Below are positions 50,303 through 59,598 of a stretch of 64,000 nt of DNA, piece after piece (positions within the stretch are counted from its first letter, which is position 1; every line of letters begins with the position of its first letter). The notes beneath the pieces were generated by a model. The model ran no database searches. It was not told the origin of the DNA and saw only the letters and a program-made list of their open reading frames with translations. The translations under genes were made by a program, and so were the position numbers. Source of the DNA: Herbaspirillum sp. SJZ107 (GTDB lineage Bacteria > Pseudomonadota > Gammaproteobacteria > Burkholderiales > Burkholderiaceae_D); assembly GCF_006715485.1 (NCBI RefSeq), contig NZ_VFNH01000003.1:372001-436000 (forward strand), read 5' to 3'.

Positions 50303-52408
50303 TTACTTGGCTTTCGCGGTGACGATAGCGTCCATCACGTGCTTCGGTGCTTCCGAATAGTGCTTGAATTCCATCGTGTAGGTCGCACGGCCCTGGGTTG
50401 CCGAACGCAGCACGGTCGAGTAACCGAACATTTCCGACAGCGGGACTTCGGCCTTGATGATCTTGCCGCCGCCGCCCGGGATTTCGTCCATGCCCTGCAC
50501 CATACCGCGGCGGGACGACAGGTCGCCCATCACGGTACCGGCGTAGTCTTCCGGCGTTTCCACTTCCACGGCCATCATCGGCTCGAGGATGACCGGGTTG
50601 GCTTTACGGCAGCCATCCTTGAATGCCATCGAACCGGCCATGCGGAACGCGTTTTCGTTCGAGTCCACGTCGTGGTACGAACCGAAGGTCAGCGTCACTT
50701 TGACGTCGACCACCGGGTAGCCGGCCATCACGCCGCTCGACAGGGTTTCACGCACACCCTTCTCGACTGCCGGGATGAATTCGCGAGGAATCACACCGCC
50801 CTTGATGGCGTCGATGAATTCGAAGCCCTTGCCCGGTTCTTGCGGTTCGATCGACAGCACGGCGTGGCCGTACTGGCCGCGGCCGCCCGACTGCTTGACG
50901 AACTTGCCTTCGACGTCGGTAACACCCTTGCGGATGGTTTCGCGGTAGGCAACCTGCGGCTTGCCGACGGTCGCTTCCACGCCGAATTCACGCTTCATGC
51001 GGTCGACGATAATTTCCAGGTGCAGCTCGCCCATACCACCGATGATGGTCTGGCCCGATTCTTCGTCGGTACGCACGCGGAACGACGGGTCTTCCTGCGC
51101 CAGGCGGTTCAGGGCCAGGCCCATCTTTTCCTGGTCGGCCTTGGTCTTCGGCTCGACTGCCTGCTGGATCACCGGCTCCGGGAACACCATCTTTTCCAGG
51201 ATGATCGGTGCCGACGGGTCGCACAGGGTTTCGCCGGTGGTCGCTTCTTTCAGGCCGACTGCAGCGGCGATGTCGCCGGCACGGACTTCCTTGATCTCTT
51301 CACGCTGGTTGGCGTGCATCTGCAGAATACGGCCGACGCGTTCCTTCTTGCCCTTGATCGGGTTGAACACGGTGTCGCCCGACTTGATGACGCCCGAGTA
51401 CACGCGGAAGAAGATCAGCTGGCCGACGAACGGGTCGGTCATGATCTTGAATGCCAGCGCTGCGAACTTTTCGTCGTCCGATGCGGTACGGGTGACCGGC
51501 TGGTCATCTTCATCGGTACCACCGACCGGCGGAATGTCCACTGGCGACGGCAGGTATTCGATGACGGCATCCAGCATGGCCTGCACGCCCTTGTTCTTGA
51601 ACGCGGTGCCGCACATCATCGGAACGATTTCCGAAGCGATGGTGCGCTGGCGCAGTGCGGCCTTGATCTCGGCTTCGGTCAGCTCGCCCTCTTCGAGGTA
51701 CTTGTTCATCAGCTCTTCCGACGCTTCAGCGGCGGTTTCGACCAGCTTCTCGCGCCATTCGTTGGCGGTGTCCACCAGTTCGGCCGGGATGTCGCGGTAG
51801 TCGAACTTCATGCCCTGGGACGCGTCGTCCCAGTAGATCGCCTGCATCTTGACCAGGTCGACCACGCCCAGGAAGTTGTCTTCGGCGCCGATCGGGATCT
51901 GCAGCGGGATCGGGTTGGCCTTCAGGCGGGCGCGCATCTGCTCGTACACCTTGAAGAAGTTCGCACCGGTACGGTCCATCTTGTTGACGAATGCCAGACG
52001 CGGGACTTTGTACTTGTTAGCCTGACGCCACACGGTTTCCGACTGCGGCTGCACGCCACCGACTGCACAGTAAACCATGCAGGCGCCGTCCAGAACGCGC
52101 ATCGAACGCTCCACCTCGATGGTGAAGTCGACGTGGCCCGGGGTATCGATGATGTTGAAGCGGTGCGGCTCGAAGTTGTTGGCCATACCCTTCCAGAAGC
52201 AGGTCGTCGCTGCCGAGGTAATGGTAATGCCGCGTTCCTGCTCCTGCTCCATCCAGTCCATGGTAGCGGCGCCGTCGTGCACTTCACCGATCTTGTGGTT
52301 CACACCCGTGTAGAACAGGATGCGCTCGGTGGTGGTGGTCTTACCGGCGTCGATGTGAGCGGAAATACCGATATTGCGGTAGCGCTCAATGGGGGTAGTG
52401 CGTGCCAT
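50303..52408 (-). CDS. fusA: Elongation factor G
   Basis: GTPase that drives ribosomal translocation and, with RRF, ribosome recycling. From ATG 52408 (MARTTPIERYRNIGISAHIDAGKTT) it has 701 residues. G1 AHIDAGKT, G2 ERGITI, G3 DTPGHVDF and G4 NKMDR are present. Domain II shows YSGVIKSGD, and domain IV the loop HDVDSNENAFRMAGSMAFKDG plus GGVIPREFIPAVEKG. It lies between rpsG and tufA in the str operon. Confidence 0.99.
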   Translation of the reverse strand: MARTTPIERYRNIGISAHIDAGKTTTTERILFYTGVNHKIGEVHDGAATMDWMEQEQERGITITSAATTCFWKGMANNFEPHRFNIIDTPGHVDFTIEVERSMRVLDGACMVYCAVGGVQPQSETVWRQANKYKVPRLAFVNKMDRTGANFFKVYEQMRARLKANPIPLQIPIGAEDNFLGVVDLVKMQAIYWDDASQGMKFDYRDIPAELVDTANEWREKLVETAAEASEELMNKYLEEGELTEAEIKAALRQRTIASEIVPMMCGTAFKNKGVQAMLDAVIEYLPSPVDIPPVGGTDEDDQPVTRTASDDEKFAALAFKIMTDPFVGQLIFFRVYSGVIKSGDTVFNPIKGKKERVGRILQMHANQREEIKEVRAGDIAAAVGLKEATTGETLCDPSAPIILEKMVFPEPVIQQAVEPKTKADQEKMGLALNRLAQEDPSFRVRTDEESGQTIIGGMGELHLEIIVDRMKREFGVEATVGKPQVAYRETIRKGVTDVEGKFVKQSGGRGQYGHAVLSIEPQEPGKGFEFIDAIKGGVIPREFIPAVEKGVRETLSSGVMAGYPVVDVKVTLTFGSYHDVDSNENAFRMAGSMAFKDGCRKANPVILEPMMAVEVETPEDYAGTVMGDLSSRRGMVQGMDEIPGGGGKIIKAEVPLSEMFGYSTVLRSATQGRATYTMEFKHYSEAPKHVMDAIVTAKAK

Positions 52409-52540
52409 AATTTTTCCTAAATCTTTGAATGGACAAAACCGAGCAACATCTTGGTTATCAAAATGAGCTCGGCCTGAACAACAGATATTACTAAGGGGCC
52501 AATCCCGGGGCGACCTGCCCATGGATCGGCTGGTCCTTTT

Positions 52541-53011
52541 TTAGAAGCGGAAGTGCGAGAACGCCTTGTTCGCTTCAGCCATACGGTGCACTTCGTCACG
52601 ACGCTTCATCGCGCCGCCGCGGCCTTCCGCCGCTTCCATCAGCTCACCACCCAGGCGTTGCGGCATGGACTTCTCGCTACGCTTGTTTGCGGCTTCGCGC
52701 AACCAACGCATAGACAGAGCCATACGGCGAACTGGACGAACTTCAACCGGCACCTGGTAGTTGGCGCCACCGACGCGGCGGGACTTCACCTCGACCATCG
52801 GCTTGGCGTTGTTGATCGCGGTAACGAAGACTTCCAGCGGGTCCTTGCCCGATTTGGTCTGGATGTATTCGAACGCACCGTAGATGATGTTTTCTGCGAC
52901 CGACTTCTTGCCGGACAGCATCAGAACGTTGACGAACTTGGCGACATCGGTATTGCCGAATTTCGGATCCGGCAGAATCTCGCGCTTGGGTACTTCACGA
53001 CGACGTGGCAT
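52541..53011 (-). CDS. rpsG: 30S ribosomal protein S7
   Basis: Primary assembly protein of the 30S head, near the E-site tRNA; in E. coli it represses part of the str operon. The 156-residue product starts MPRRREVPKREILPDPKFG and has VAKFVNVLMLSGKKSVAENIIYGAF and the C-terminal RRDEVHRMAEANKAFSHFRF. It lies about 126 bases after rpsL and 132 before fusA. Confidence 0.99.
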   Translation of the reverse strand: MPRRREVPKREILPDPKFGNTDVAKFVNVLMLSGKKSVAENIIYGAFEYIQTKSGKDPLEVFVTAINNAKPMVEVKSRRVGGANYQVPVEVRPVRRMALSMRWLREAANKRSEKSMPQRLGGELMEAAEGRGGAMKRRDEVHRMAEANKAFSHFRF

Positions 53012-53137
53012 TTCAATTCCTTCCTGTCTTCAGTTGAGTGCTTGAACCGCACTCGCGAAAAACCCTCATGGTTTTTCACTTACTCGGCCTTCCGGCCGGC
53101 TCAACTCAACAAATTAATTAAGCGAAAGTGCTAAGAA

Positions 53138-53521
53138 TTACTTCTTGGCGGCTTTAGCGCGCTTGGCACCGTACTTCGAACGGGCCTGCTTACGGTCTTT
53201 CACGCCCTGGGTATCCAGTGCACCGCGGACCATGTGGTAACGCACACCCGGCAAGTCCTTCACACGGCCGCCGCGCAGCAGCACGACCGAGTGTTCCTGC
53301 AGGTTGTGGCCTTCACCGCCGATGTACGAAATGACTTCGAAACCGTTGGTCAGGCGGACTTTGGCGACTTTACGCAGTGCCGAGTTCGGCTTCTTCGGGG
53401 TCGTCGTGTAGACACGGGTGCAAACACCGCGCTTTTGCGGGCAGTTTTCCAGTGCCGGCGACTTGCTCTTCACAACCGCGGCTTCACGCGGCTTGCGAAT
53501 CAGTTGATTGATGGTTGGCAT
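53138..53521 (-). CDS. rpsL: 30S ribosomal protein S12
   Basis: Decoding-centre protein, where changes give streptomycin resistance. The start is ATG 53521 (MPTINQLIRKPREAAV), 127 residues. The loops at the streptomycin site are wild-type: TPKKPNSALRKVAKV with Lys43, and GGRVKDLPGVRYH with Lys88, so no resistance change is evident. There is an extra three-residue end (KAAKK) relative to E. coli. It is the first gene of the str operon, about 170 bases after a strong promoter. Confidence 0.99.
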   Translation of the reverse strand: MPTINQLIRKPREAAVVKSKSPALENCPQKRGVCTRVYTTTPKKPNSALRKVAKVRLTNGFEVISYIGGEGHNLQEHSVVLLRGGRVKDLPGVRYHMVRGALDTQGVKDRKQARSKYGAKRAKAAKK

Positions 53522-53929
53522 CGTTCTTAATCCAACAAAGTTACTACGTTGATGACCCGGACTCATCAGGTGCTTCCGGGGACTGAAACCTAGTCTCGGC
53601 TTTACTGCCCCGACAGGCGCCAAAAGCCACTCACCAATGGGAGCGGCTGAATTGACGTATACGAAGACCAGAGTAAAACGAGAACTCGCAAGTATAGACC
53701 TGATATGGGACGGGGTCAACCGCGTGGTCACTCTCGGCAGGCCCAGATGGCGAAAGGATGCCTGATTGCCAAAGAATGTCGTGATTGAGATACAACAAAC
53801 AATCGCCGGCCAGCATTTTGCAAGCCGTTACGCGCAGTTGCGGGAAAGAAATAGCGTGTCTTGCGGCAAAGAAGACATAATAGCCGACTTCGTCTGCCGG
53901 CCCTGCCACCACCCTTGCTCCCGTTTCCG
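53522..53929. other. Divergent intergenic region, rpsL leader and transferase upstream region
   Basis: The 408 bases between rpsL and the divergent transferase gene. The left part is the roughly 165-base rpsL leader. The middle carries the rpsL promoter. The right part (53720-53929) is less GC-rich and should hold the promoter of the transferase gene, but no convincing -35/-10 pair was found there. I see no small gene with support. Confidence 0.7.
53691..53719 (-). promoter_or_regulatory. str operon promoter (rpsL-rpsG-fusA-tufA)
   Basis: Minus strand TTGACC (53714-53719), a 17-base spacer and TATACT (53691-53696), each hexamer one base from consensus. It yields a leader of about 165 bases before rpsL. 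This is the best sigma-70 promoter seen in the window. Confidence 0.82.
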
Positions 53930-55822
53930 ATGCGTTTTCTGCCGCGCTTCCTGCCCCGTGTTCTGCCGCGTTTCCTGCTGCGTCCGCGTAACCTGGCCGT
54001 CCTGCTGAGCTACCTGCTGCTGTCCTGCATGCCTTTCGTGCCGGCCCTGTTCGGCCTGCCGCTCGAGCATCCGGGCAAGGTGCTCGGCATCGAGCTGATG
54101 GCTTGGAGCGGCGTCTGGGCGCTGCTGAAACGCCCGGCCTGGTTTCACTGGCTGCTGCTGCCGGCCTTCCTGGCGCTGCCGGTAGAGCTCTATTTATATG
54201 CGTTCTACGGCCAGGGCATCTCCACCCACCACCTCGGCATCATCGCCGAGACCAGCCCGGCCGAGGCAATGGAATTCCTCGGCAACAAGGTGTGGCTGCT
54301 GATCGCCGTCTTCATCGGCGTGCTGGCCTGGTTCGCCGCCAGCTGGGTCGCAGCCTGGCGCACGCGCGATCTCGACTGGACCGACGTCTCGCGCCCAGTG
54401 GTGCTGGGCGTGCTGGCGATCGGCACGGCGGTGTTCGCGTATGGCGTCGAATTCGGGGTGGCGGCGCCACCGCTGGCGGCCGCCTCCTCCGCGCGCCCGG
54501 CTGTGCAGCTGGCCGGGACGGCGCCGTCGAAGGACGAGGGCGCCGAAAAAACCGCCGCGCCGCGTCCCGGCAGCGTGCCGCCGCGCCCCGCCCTGCCGCC
54601 GCTGGCGCACTGGGCGAGATTGCCGTTCGACCTGGATGCCTTCGCCCATTCCTGGCCCTTCGGCCTGATGGCGCGCGGCGTCGACTTTTACAAGGAGCGC
54701 GTCTATCTGGCGGAACTCAACCGCAGCAGCGCGCAGTTCCGCTTCCACGCCACCTCGGCCCTCGCCGCGGACGAGGCGCAGACCGTGGTGATGGTGATCG
54801 GCGAATCCTCGCGCTACGACCGCTGGAGCCTGAACGGCTATGCGCGCGACACCAATCCGCTGCTGTCGCAGCAGGCCAATCTGGTGACGCTGCCGGACAT
54901 GATCACCTCGGTGTCGGCGACGCGGCTGTCGGTGCCGGTGATCATCTCGCGCAAGCCGGCGACCGAGAGCCTGAAGGATGGCTTCTCGGAAAAATCCTTC
55001 ATTTCCGCCTTCAAGGAAGCCGGCTATAAAACCTTCTGGCTGTCGAACCAGATCTCGTTCGGCAAGTTCGATACGCCGGTGTCGGTGTTCGCCAAGGAAG
55101 CGGACGTCGTCGATTTCCTGAACCTGGGCGGTTTCACCGACAATTCCAACTACGACGAGATCCTGTTCGGCCCCCTGAAGCATGCGGTGGCCGATCCCGC
55201 GCCGAAAAAACTGATCGTGCTGCACACGCTGGGCAGCCACTGGAACTACAGCCACCGCTACCCGAAGCAGTTCGACAAATGGCTGCCCTCGCTGTACGGC
55301 ATCGACAAGCCGGTCTACACCGACATCCGCATCAAGGCCCAGCTCAACAACAGCTACGACAGTTCGATCCTGTACACCGACTGGTTCCTCGACGGCGTGG
55401 TCAAGCGCCTGAAAGAGAACGCCGGGCCGGCCGCGCTGCTGTACGTGGCCGATCACGGCCAGACCCTGTACGACAACAGCTGCCGCCTGGCCTTCCACGG
55501 CCACAATACCCAGTACGAATTCCACGTGCCCGCCTTTGCCTGGTATTCGGACGCCTATGCCGAGCGCCACCCCGACAAGGTCGGCCAGCTGCGCCGCCAC
55601 CGCAAGGCCAGGCTGGCCACCGAAAACGTGTTCCACACCCTGCTCGATCTGGCCGACGTGCACTACCCGGGCGAACGCCTCGACTGGAGCGTCGTCAACC
55701 CGGCTTTCCGCCAGCACAAGCGCTACGTCGACAGCTACGGCTGGACCGACTACGACAACGCCACCATCAAGGGCGAATGCCACGAAGTCATCGCCAAAGG
55801 CAAGCCGCTCCCGCGCCACTGA
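53930..55822 (+). CDS. Phosphoethanolamine-transferase-like sulfatase-fold membrane protein
   Basis: Probably transfers phosphoethanolamine to lipid A or another surface glycan (EptA/CptA/OpgE type). From ATG 53930 it has 630 residues. There are about five N-terminal membrane helices (to residue 175), a Pro/Ala-rich linker (178-225), then the periplasmic catalytic domain. Motifs: VMVIGESSRYDRWSLNGYARDTNPLL (Glu292 as metal ligand), SATRLSVP (Thr331 as nucleophile), HTLGSHWNYSHRYP and ADHGQTL. The Cys pairs that stabilise EptA are mostly absent, so the acceptor may differ. It is divergent from rpsL and 140 bases before the next gene. An earlier frame start at 53861 lacks support. Confidence 0.85.
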   Translation: MRFLPRFLPRVLPRFLLRPRNLAVLLSYLLLSCMPFVPALFGLPLEHPGKVLGIELMAWSGVWALLKRPAWFHWLLLPAFLALPVELYLYAFYGQGISTHHLGIIAETSPAEAMEFLGNKVWLLIAVFIGVLAWFAASWVAAWRTRDLDWTDVSRPVVLGVLAIGTAVFAYGVEFGVAAPPLAAASSARPAVQLAGTAPSKDEGAEKTAAPRPGSVPPRPALPPLAHWARLPFDLDAFAHSWPFGLMARGVDFYKERVYLAELNRSSAQFRFHATSALAADEAQTVVMVIGESSRYDRWSLNGYARDTNPLLSQQANLVTLPDMITSVSATRLSVPVIISRKPATESLKDGFSEKSFISAFKEAGYKTFWLSNQISFGKFDTPVSVFAKEADVVDFLNLGGFTDNSNYDEILFGPLKHAVADPAPKKLIVLHTLGSHWNYSHRYPKQFDKWLPSLYGIDKPVYTDIRIKAQLNNSYDSSILYTDWFLDGVVKRLKENAGPAALLYVADHGQTLYDNSCRLAFHGHNTQYEFHVPAFAWYSDAYAERHPDKVGQLRRHRKARLATENVFHTLLDLADVHYPGERLDWSVVNPAFRQHKRYVDSYGWTDYDNATIKGECHEVIAKGKPLPRH

Positions 55823-55962
55823 TGCGCCCGGAAACGTGAATCTGCCGAATTTGTCGAACGGACTCGACATTAGTGAGTTCGCAAACAGACAACACCAATT
55901 GTCTGCGTAAAGATGGCCCGGTCCCTCCCCCGACCGATCCACTTTCCGAAAGCGAGCACGCG

Positions 55963-57738
55963 ATGAAACGTCCTCTCATGGCCCTGCTGTGCCTGACCGT
56001 TACCGGTGCCTGGGCCCAGCAAGGCGACGGCACCCGGTACAGCGCCGAAAACAATATCTTCAAACCCGACAAGGTCGAGCCCACGCCGCAGCGCATGGCC
56101 GGCATCAAGGCGCCGCCGGGCTTCACGGTGACGCCTTTCGCCACCGGCCTGAAAAACGCCCGCATCATCGCGGTGGCGCCGAACGGCAACGTCTACGTGA
56201 GCCGGCGCGACCAGGGCGACGTCGTGCTGCTGCGCGATGCCAACGGCGACGGCCGTGCCGACGGCCAGCCGGAGATCGTGGTCAGCCGCGCCGGCGCGCA
56301 CGGCCTGGCAATCCGCGACAACAAGCTGTACCTGGTGACGGTGAAAGAGCTGTTCGTGGCCGACATCCAGCCCGACGGCCGCCTCGGCGCGCCGAAGATG
56401 CTGATCGGCGACCTGCCCGACGCCGGCCAGCACGCCAACCGCACCATCGCCTTCGGCCCGGACGGGATGCTGTACCTGACCGTCGGCAGCACCTGCAACG
56501 CCTGCAATGAAAACAACCAGGAAAACGCGACCATCCTGCGCATCACCCCGGACGGCAGCAGCCGCACGATCGTCGCCACCGGCCTGCGCAATACCATCGG
56601 TTTCGACTGGCAGCCGCGGACCGGCGAGCTGTGGGGCTTCGACCACGGCATCGACTTCCTCGGCGACGAGGAACAGCCGGAAGAGCTCAACAAGATCGAA
56701 CAGGGTAAACAATACGGCTGGCCGCACGTGGTCGGCGCCGGCACCATCTACCCGCAGAGCACCCCGATCGGCGACATCAGCAAGCAGGACTGGAAGGCGC
56801 ACAGCACGCCGATGGTGCTGGGCTACGCCGCCCACGCGGCGCCGATGCAGCTGGTGTTCTACAAGGGCACCGCCTTCCCGGCCGAATACCAGGGCGACGC
56901 CTTCGTCACCATGCGCGGCTCCTGGAACCGCAAGGTCCCTTCCGGCTACGAGATCGTGCGCGTGCGCTTCCAGGACGGCCAGGCACGCTCGATCGAACCC
57001 TTCGTGACCGGCTTCCTCACCGACGGCAACAAGACCCACATCGCGCGTCCGGTCGGCCTGGCGATGGCCAGGGATGGCGCGCTGCTGATGGCGGACGACG
57101 CCAACGGCGTGATCTACCGCGTCGCCTACACCGGCAACGCCGCCAAGCCCGCGAGCGAACTGCAGGCGCCGGCCGGCCCGATGCAGCAGCAGGCGAACAA
57201 GGGCAGCGGCGTGCCGATCGCCTTTACCCGCGCGCAGACCCAGGCCAAGGGCACGCTCACCGTCAGTTCGTCCAGCTTCGTGCGCGGCGGCGAGATCCCG
57301 GCCAAGTACAGCGAATACGCGGACGGCGTGGCGCCGGCGCTGAGCTGGACCGCGGTGCCGAATGCGAAATCCTACGTCGTCGTCATGGAAGACCCGGACG
57401 CCAAGCCGGTCACGCCGGTGGTGCACTGGCTGGCCTGGAACATCCCGGCCAGCCTGACCCGCCTGCCCGAGGGCCTGCAGGAGCAGCCGCGCCTGACCGA
57501 CCCGGACGGTGTGCTGCAGGGCCGCACCACGCACGGCTCGACCGGCTGGTACGGCATGCATCCGCCGGTGGGCGACAAGCCGCACCACTATCACTTCCAG
57601 GTGTATGCGCTGGACCGGATGCTGGACGTGCCCTGGGGTGCCGAGCGCGACCAGTTGCTGGAGGCGATGCAGGGGCACGTGCTGGCCAAGGGGGAGCTGG
57701 TCGGGACGTTTGCGCAGAAGCAGAAGCCGCAGAAGTAA
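55963..57738 (+). CDS. Secreted sorbosone-dehydrogenase-like propeller fused to a PEBP (YbhB-like) domain
   Basis: A 591-residue exported protein with two domains usually found apart. A signal peptide (cut near GAWAQ) leads into a six-bladed beta-propeller of the PQQ-linked glucose/sorbosone dehydrogenase family (about residues 40-400: APPGFTVTPFATGLKNAR, HANRTIAFGPDGMLYLTVGS, IGFDWQPRTGELWGFDHGID, ARPVGLAMARDGALLMADD). From about residue 429 a YbhB/YbcL-type PEBP domain follows (SWTAVPNAKSYVVVMEDPDA, TPVVHWLAWNIP, GMHPPVGDKPHHYHFQVYALD). ATG 55963 is chosen because the signal peptide starts there. The enzyme activity and cofactor are inferred. The fusion appears intact, with no frameshift. 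Confidence 0.85.
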   Translation: MKRPLMALLCLTVTGAWAQQGDGTRYSAENNIFKPDKVEPTPQRMAGIKAPPGFTVTPFATGLKNARIIAVAPNGNVYVSRRDQGDVVLLRDANGDGRADGQPEIVVSRAGAHGLAIRDNKLYLVTVKELFVADIQPDGRLGAPKMLIGDLPDAGQHANRTIAFGPDGMLYLTVGSTCNACNENNQENATILRITPDGSSRTIVATGLRNTIGFDWQPRTGELWGFDHGIDFLGDEEQPEELNKIEQGKQYGWPHVVGAGTIYPQSTPIGDISKQDWKAHSTPMVLGYAAHAAPMQLVFYKGTAFPAEYQGDAFVTMRGSWNRKVPSGYEIVRVRFQDGQARSIEPFVTGFLTDGNKTHIARPVGLAMARDGALLMADDANGVIYRVAYTGNAAKPASELQAPAGPMQQQANKGSGVPIAFTRAQTQAKGTLTVSSSSFVRGGEIPAKYSEYADGVAPALSWTAVPNAKSYVVVMEDPDAKPVTPVVHWLAWNIPASLTRLPEGLQEQPRLTDPDGVLQGRTTHGSTGWYGMHPPVGDKPHHYHFQVYALDRMLDVPWGAERDQLLEAMQGHVLAKGELVGTFAQKQKPQK

Positions 57739-57749
57739 CGAGCCAGCCT

Positions 57750-57778
57750 CGTCGTCCCCGCGAAGGGCGGGGACGACG
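57750..57778. repeat. REP-like palindrome after the propeller-PEBP gene
   Basis: CGTCGTCCCC and GGGGACGACG form a perfect 10-base inverted repeat around GCGAAGGGC, 11 bases after the stop codon. The core matches the REP family at 16.9 and 32.2 kb. It could also act as a transcription terminator between the convergent genes, although no T-run follows. Confidence 0.75.
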
Positions 57779-57805
57779 TTCTCGTGTTCCTGGCCGTATC
57801 AGACG

Positions 57806-59422
57806 TCAACCTACCCCATCATCCAGCAAATCCGCCCCGGCACCGCCACCCCGCTGCCCCGCCAGCCAGCGCGCCACCTTCTCGGCCTTGTCCTGCACCG
57901 CCGTCCCGAACCCGTGCCCGGCCAGCAGCGCAATCCCGTTGGTCCGCCCCAGCACGCCCGGTTCCAGCCGCAGCACGCCATCGTCGCCCGTCCCGACCCG
58001 CCACGGCGCCAGCCGGTGCGCCAGCAAGGGTCCCAGCACCAGGTTATGCGAAGACACGACCACCAGCGCCTGCGCCGCCAGTTCGTCCAGCACCGCCGCC
58101 GCCGCCGATACCGATTCCTCGTGGTTGGTGCCGCGGAAGATCTCGTCGACCAGGCACACCACCGGGCGTGCAGTGGCGGCCGCCAGCAGTTCCCTGGCGC
58201 GCGCCAGTTCGGCGATGTAGAGGCTCTGCCCGCCCAGCAGCGAATCCTCGTTCTGCATGCTGGCGACGACAGGCAGCGCCGGCAACATGGCGCGGCGCGC
58301 GTAGCAAAAGCCGAAGGCGCGCGCCGCCGCCAGGTTGAGGCCCAGCGTGCGCAGGAAGGTGCTCTTGCCGACGCCGTTCTGGCCCGACAGGAAGGCACCC
58401 TTGCCGTCGAGCGCGATCGACAGCGCGCTGGCGCCCTCGACCAGCGGATGCACGCCCTCGTCCAGTGCCAGCGAGCGCGCAGCGCTGCGCCCGGCCCAGC
58501 ACCACAGCGGCGTGGCCAGCAGGTGGCGCGCCAGCGCCACGTCGGCTTCGAGGTTGGCGCACAGGTCGTAGCATTCGCACAGGAAGGCGCGCTGTGCGAA
58601 GGCCAGGCGCACACTCCTGAAGTAATGGCGGACGTTGGCCAGCATGAACCAGTGCTGGTAATCCTTGACCAGCGGCGCCCCGTCGACCAGCGGCGACGGC
58701 TTCAGGCGCCGGCTGATCCAGCCGGCTCGTTTGCCGCGGCCCGTGAAATCCTCGGCCAGCGGATGGCCGCTGCCGTCCAGCAGCGCGCACACGCGCAGCA
58801 GCATCTGCAGCGCGCCGCCCAGCCGGCTCCATTCCTCCATGCGCTCGCGGTAGCGCATCTGCGGCGCCACCAATAGATACATCGCGACGGCGGTAGCGAG
58901 CCAGGCCAGCGGCGACAGCAGCAGGGCCGCCGCGATCGAGGCCGCCAGCAGCAGCGGGATCAGGAACCAGACCCGCAGCCAGGCCGGCCGGGGCGGCGCG
59001 GTGATATCCGCATCAAACAGCAGCCCGGCCACCTCGATGTCGGCATGGCGCAGCGCGCGCAAGCCGTGGTGCAGCCGCGCCAGGCGCCCGGGATCGGCCA
59101 GCAGGGTCTCGACGCGGGTACGGCGCAGGGCCGCCTCGTCCTCGCTGCTGCCGTTGCGCAGGCGGCGGTACAGCACCTGGCGGCCGAAGATGCTGGTCTC
59201 GGCAGAGACCAGTTCGCCGTAGCGCTCGAGCAGCAGGTCGCGCCAGGTCGGATCGTCCAGCGCAGCGTCGGCATCGCCCGCGGTGACACGCTGCAGCCGG
59301 GCGACGTCGCCGGGCGCGAACGGATAATCCTGCGGTTCCGGTTCAGCAGGCGTCGTCAAGCCAGCCACACGCGCCAGCAGCGGGCGCCAATAGCCCGGCA
59401 GGCGAAACACGGTAAAGGACAT
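57806..59422 (-). CDS. Membrane MutS-like ATPase
   Basis: A 538-residue protein with a C-terminal MutS domain V-type ATPase: Walker A GQNGVGKSTFLRTLG (about residue 345), a SMQNEDSLLGGQSLYIAELAR segment, and Walker B VCLVDEIFRGTNHEESV (about 419). There is no mismatch-recognition domain. Instead, residues about 180-215 form two adjacent membrane helices (VWFLIPLLLAASIAAALLL...LATAVAMYLLV), so it is not a classical mismatch-repair protein. Proteins of this sort are annotated only as MutS-related; their role is unknown. ATG 59422 is preferred, and the protein then starts MSFTVFRLPGYW. It is divergent from a sigma-54-controlled exporter operon. Confidence 0.82.
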   Translation of the reverse strand: MSFTVFRLPGYWRPLLARVAGLTTPAEPEPQDYPFAPGDVARLQRVTAGDADAALDDPTWRDLLLERYGELVSAETSIFGRQVLYRRLRNGSSEDEAALRRTRVETLLADPGRLARLHHGLRALRHADIEVAGLLFDADITAPPRPAWLRVWFLIPLLLAASIAAALLLSPLAWLATAVAMYLLVAPQMRYRERMEEWSRLGGALQMLLRVCALLDGSGHPLAEDFTGRGKRAGWISRRLKPSPLVDGAPLVKDYQHWFMLANVRHYFRSVRLAFAQRAFLCECYDLCANLEADVALARHLLATPLWCWAGRSAARSLALDEGVHPLVEGASALSIALDGKGAFLSGQNGVGKSTFLRTLGLNLAAARAFGFCYARRAMLPALPVVASMQNEDSLLGGQSLYIAELARARELLAAATARPVVCLVDEIFRGTNHEESVSAAAAVLDELAAQALVVVSSHNLVLGPLLAHRLAPWRVGTGDDGVLRLEPGVLGRTNGIALLAGHGFGTAVQDKAEKVARWLAGQRGGGAGADLLDDGVG

Positions 59423-59506
59423 AGGCGCTTTCCACGGCCGGGCCGGATAGTGATGCCGGGAAATTATGAACGCTTTATAAAATATCAAGGGAGCGCCGGC
59501 AAAAGA

Positions 59507-59574
59507 GTGTCCGCCCTGTCCGTCCGCCTGCCGGACGGACAGCGAGCGGACGGCGCGTTCATCCGGGCGGACAC
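59507..59574. promoter_or_regulatory. Nested inverted repeats, candidate enhancer sites for an NtrC-type activator
   Basis: CTGTCCGTCCG (59516-59526) and CGGACGGACAG (59532-59542) are a perfect 11-base inverted repeat with a 5-base spacer. An outer perfect pair, GTGTCCGCCC (59507-59516) and GGGCGGACAC (59565-59574), surrounds it, and a further CGGAC occurs at 59547. They lie 25-95 bases upstream of a sigma-54 promoter, the usual place for an upstream activating sequence. Confidence 0.75.
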
Positions 59575-59598
59575 CAATCGAATCAAAGACTTAAGAGT

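Noticed and set aside
50297..52420. Long plus-strand open frame opposite fusA
   Set aside because: It spans the EF-G gene in antisense, and its sequence is composition-driven (His/Arg/Asp/Phe); no function supported.
53138..53521. Possible streptomycin-resistance change in S12
   Set aside because: The Lys43 and Lys88 contexts are wild-type, so no resistance allele is evident.
53540..53580. CTGATGAG on the minus strand in the rpsL leader, resembling a hammerhead ribozyme core
   Set aside because: The required GAAAC element and flanking stems are missing, so the match is chance.
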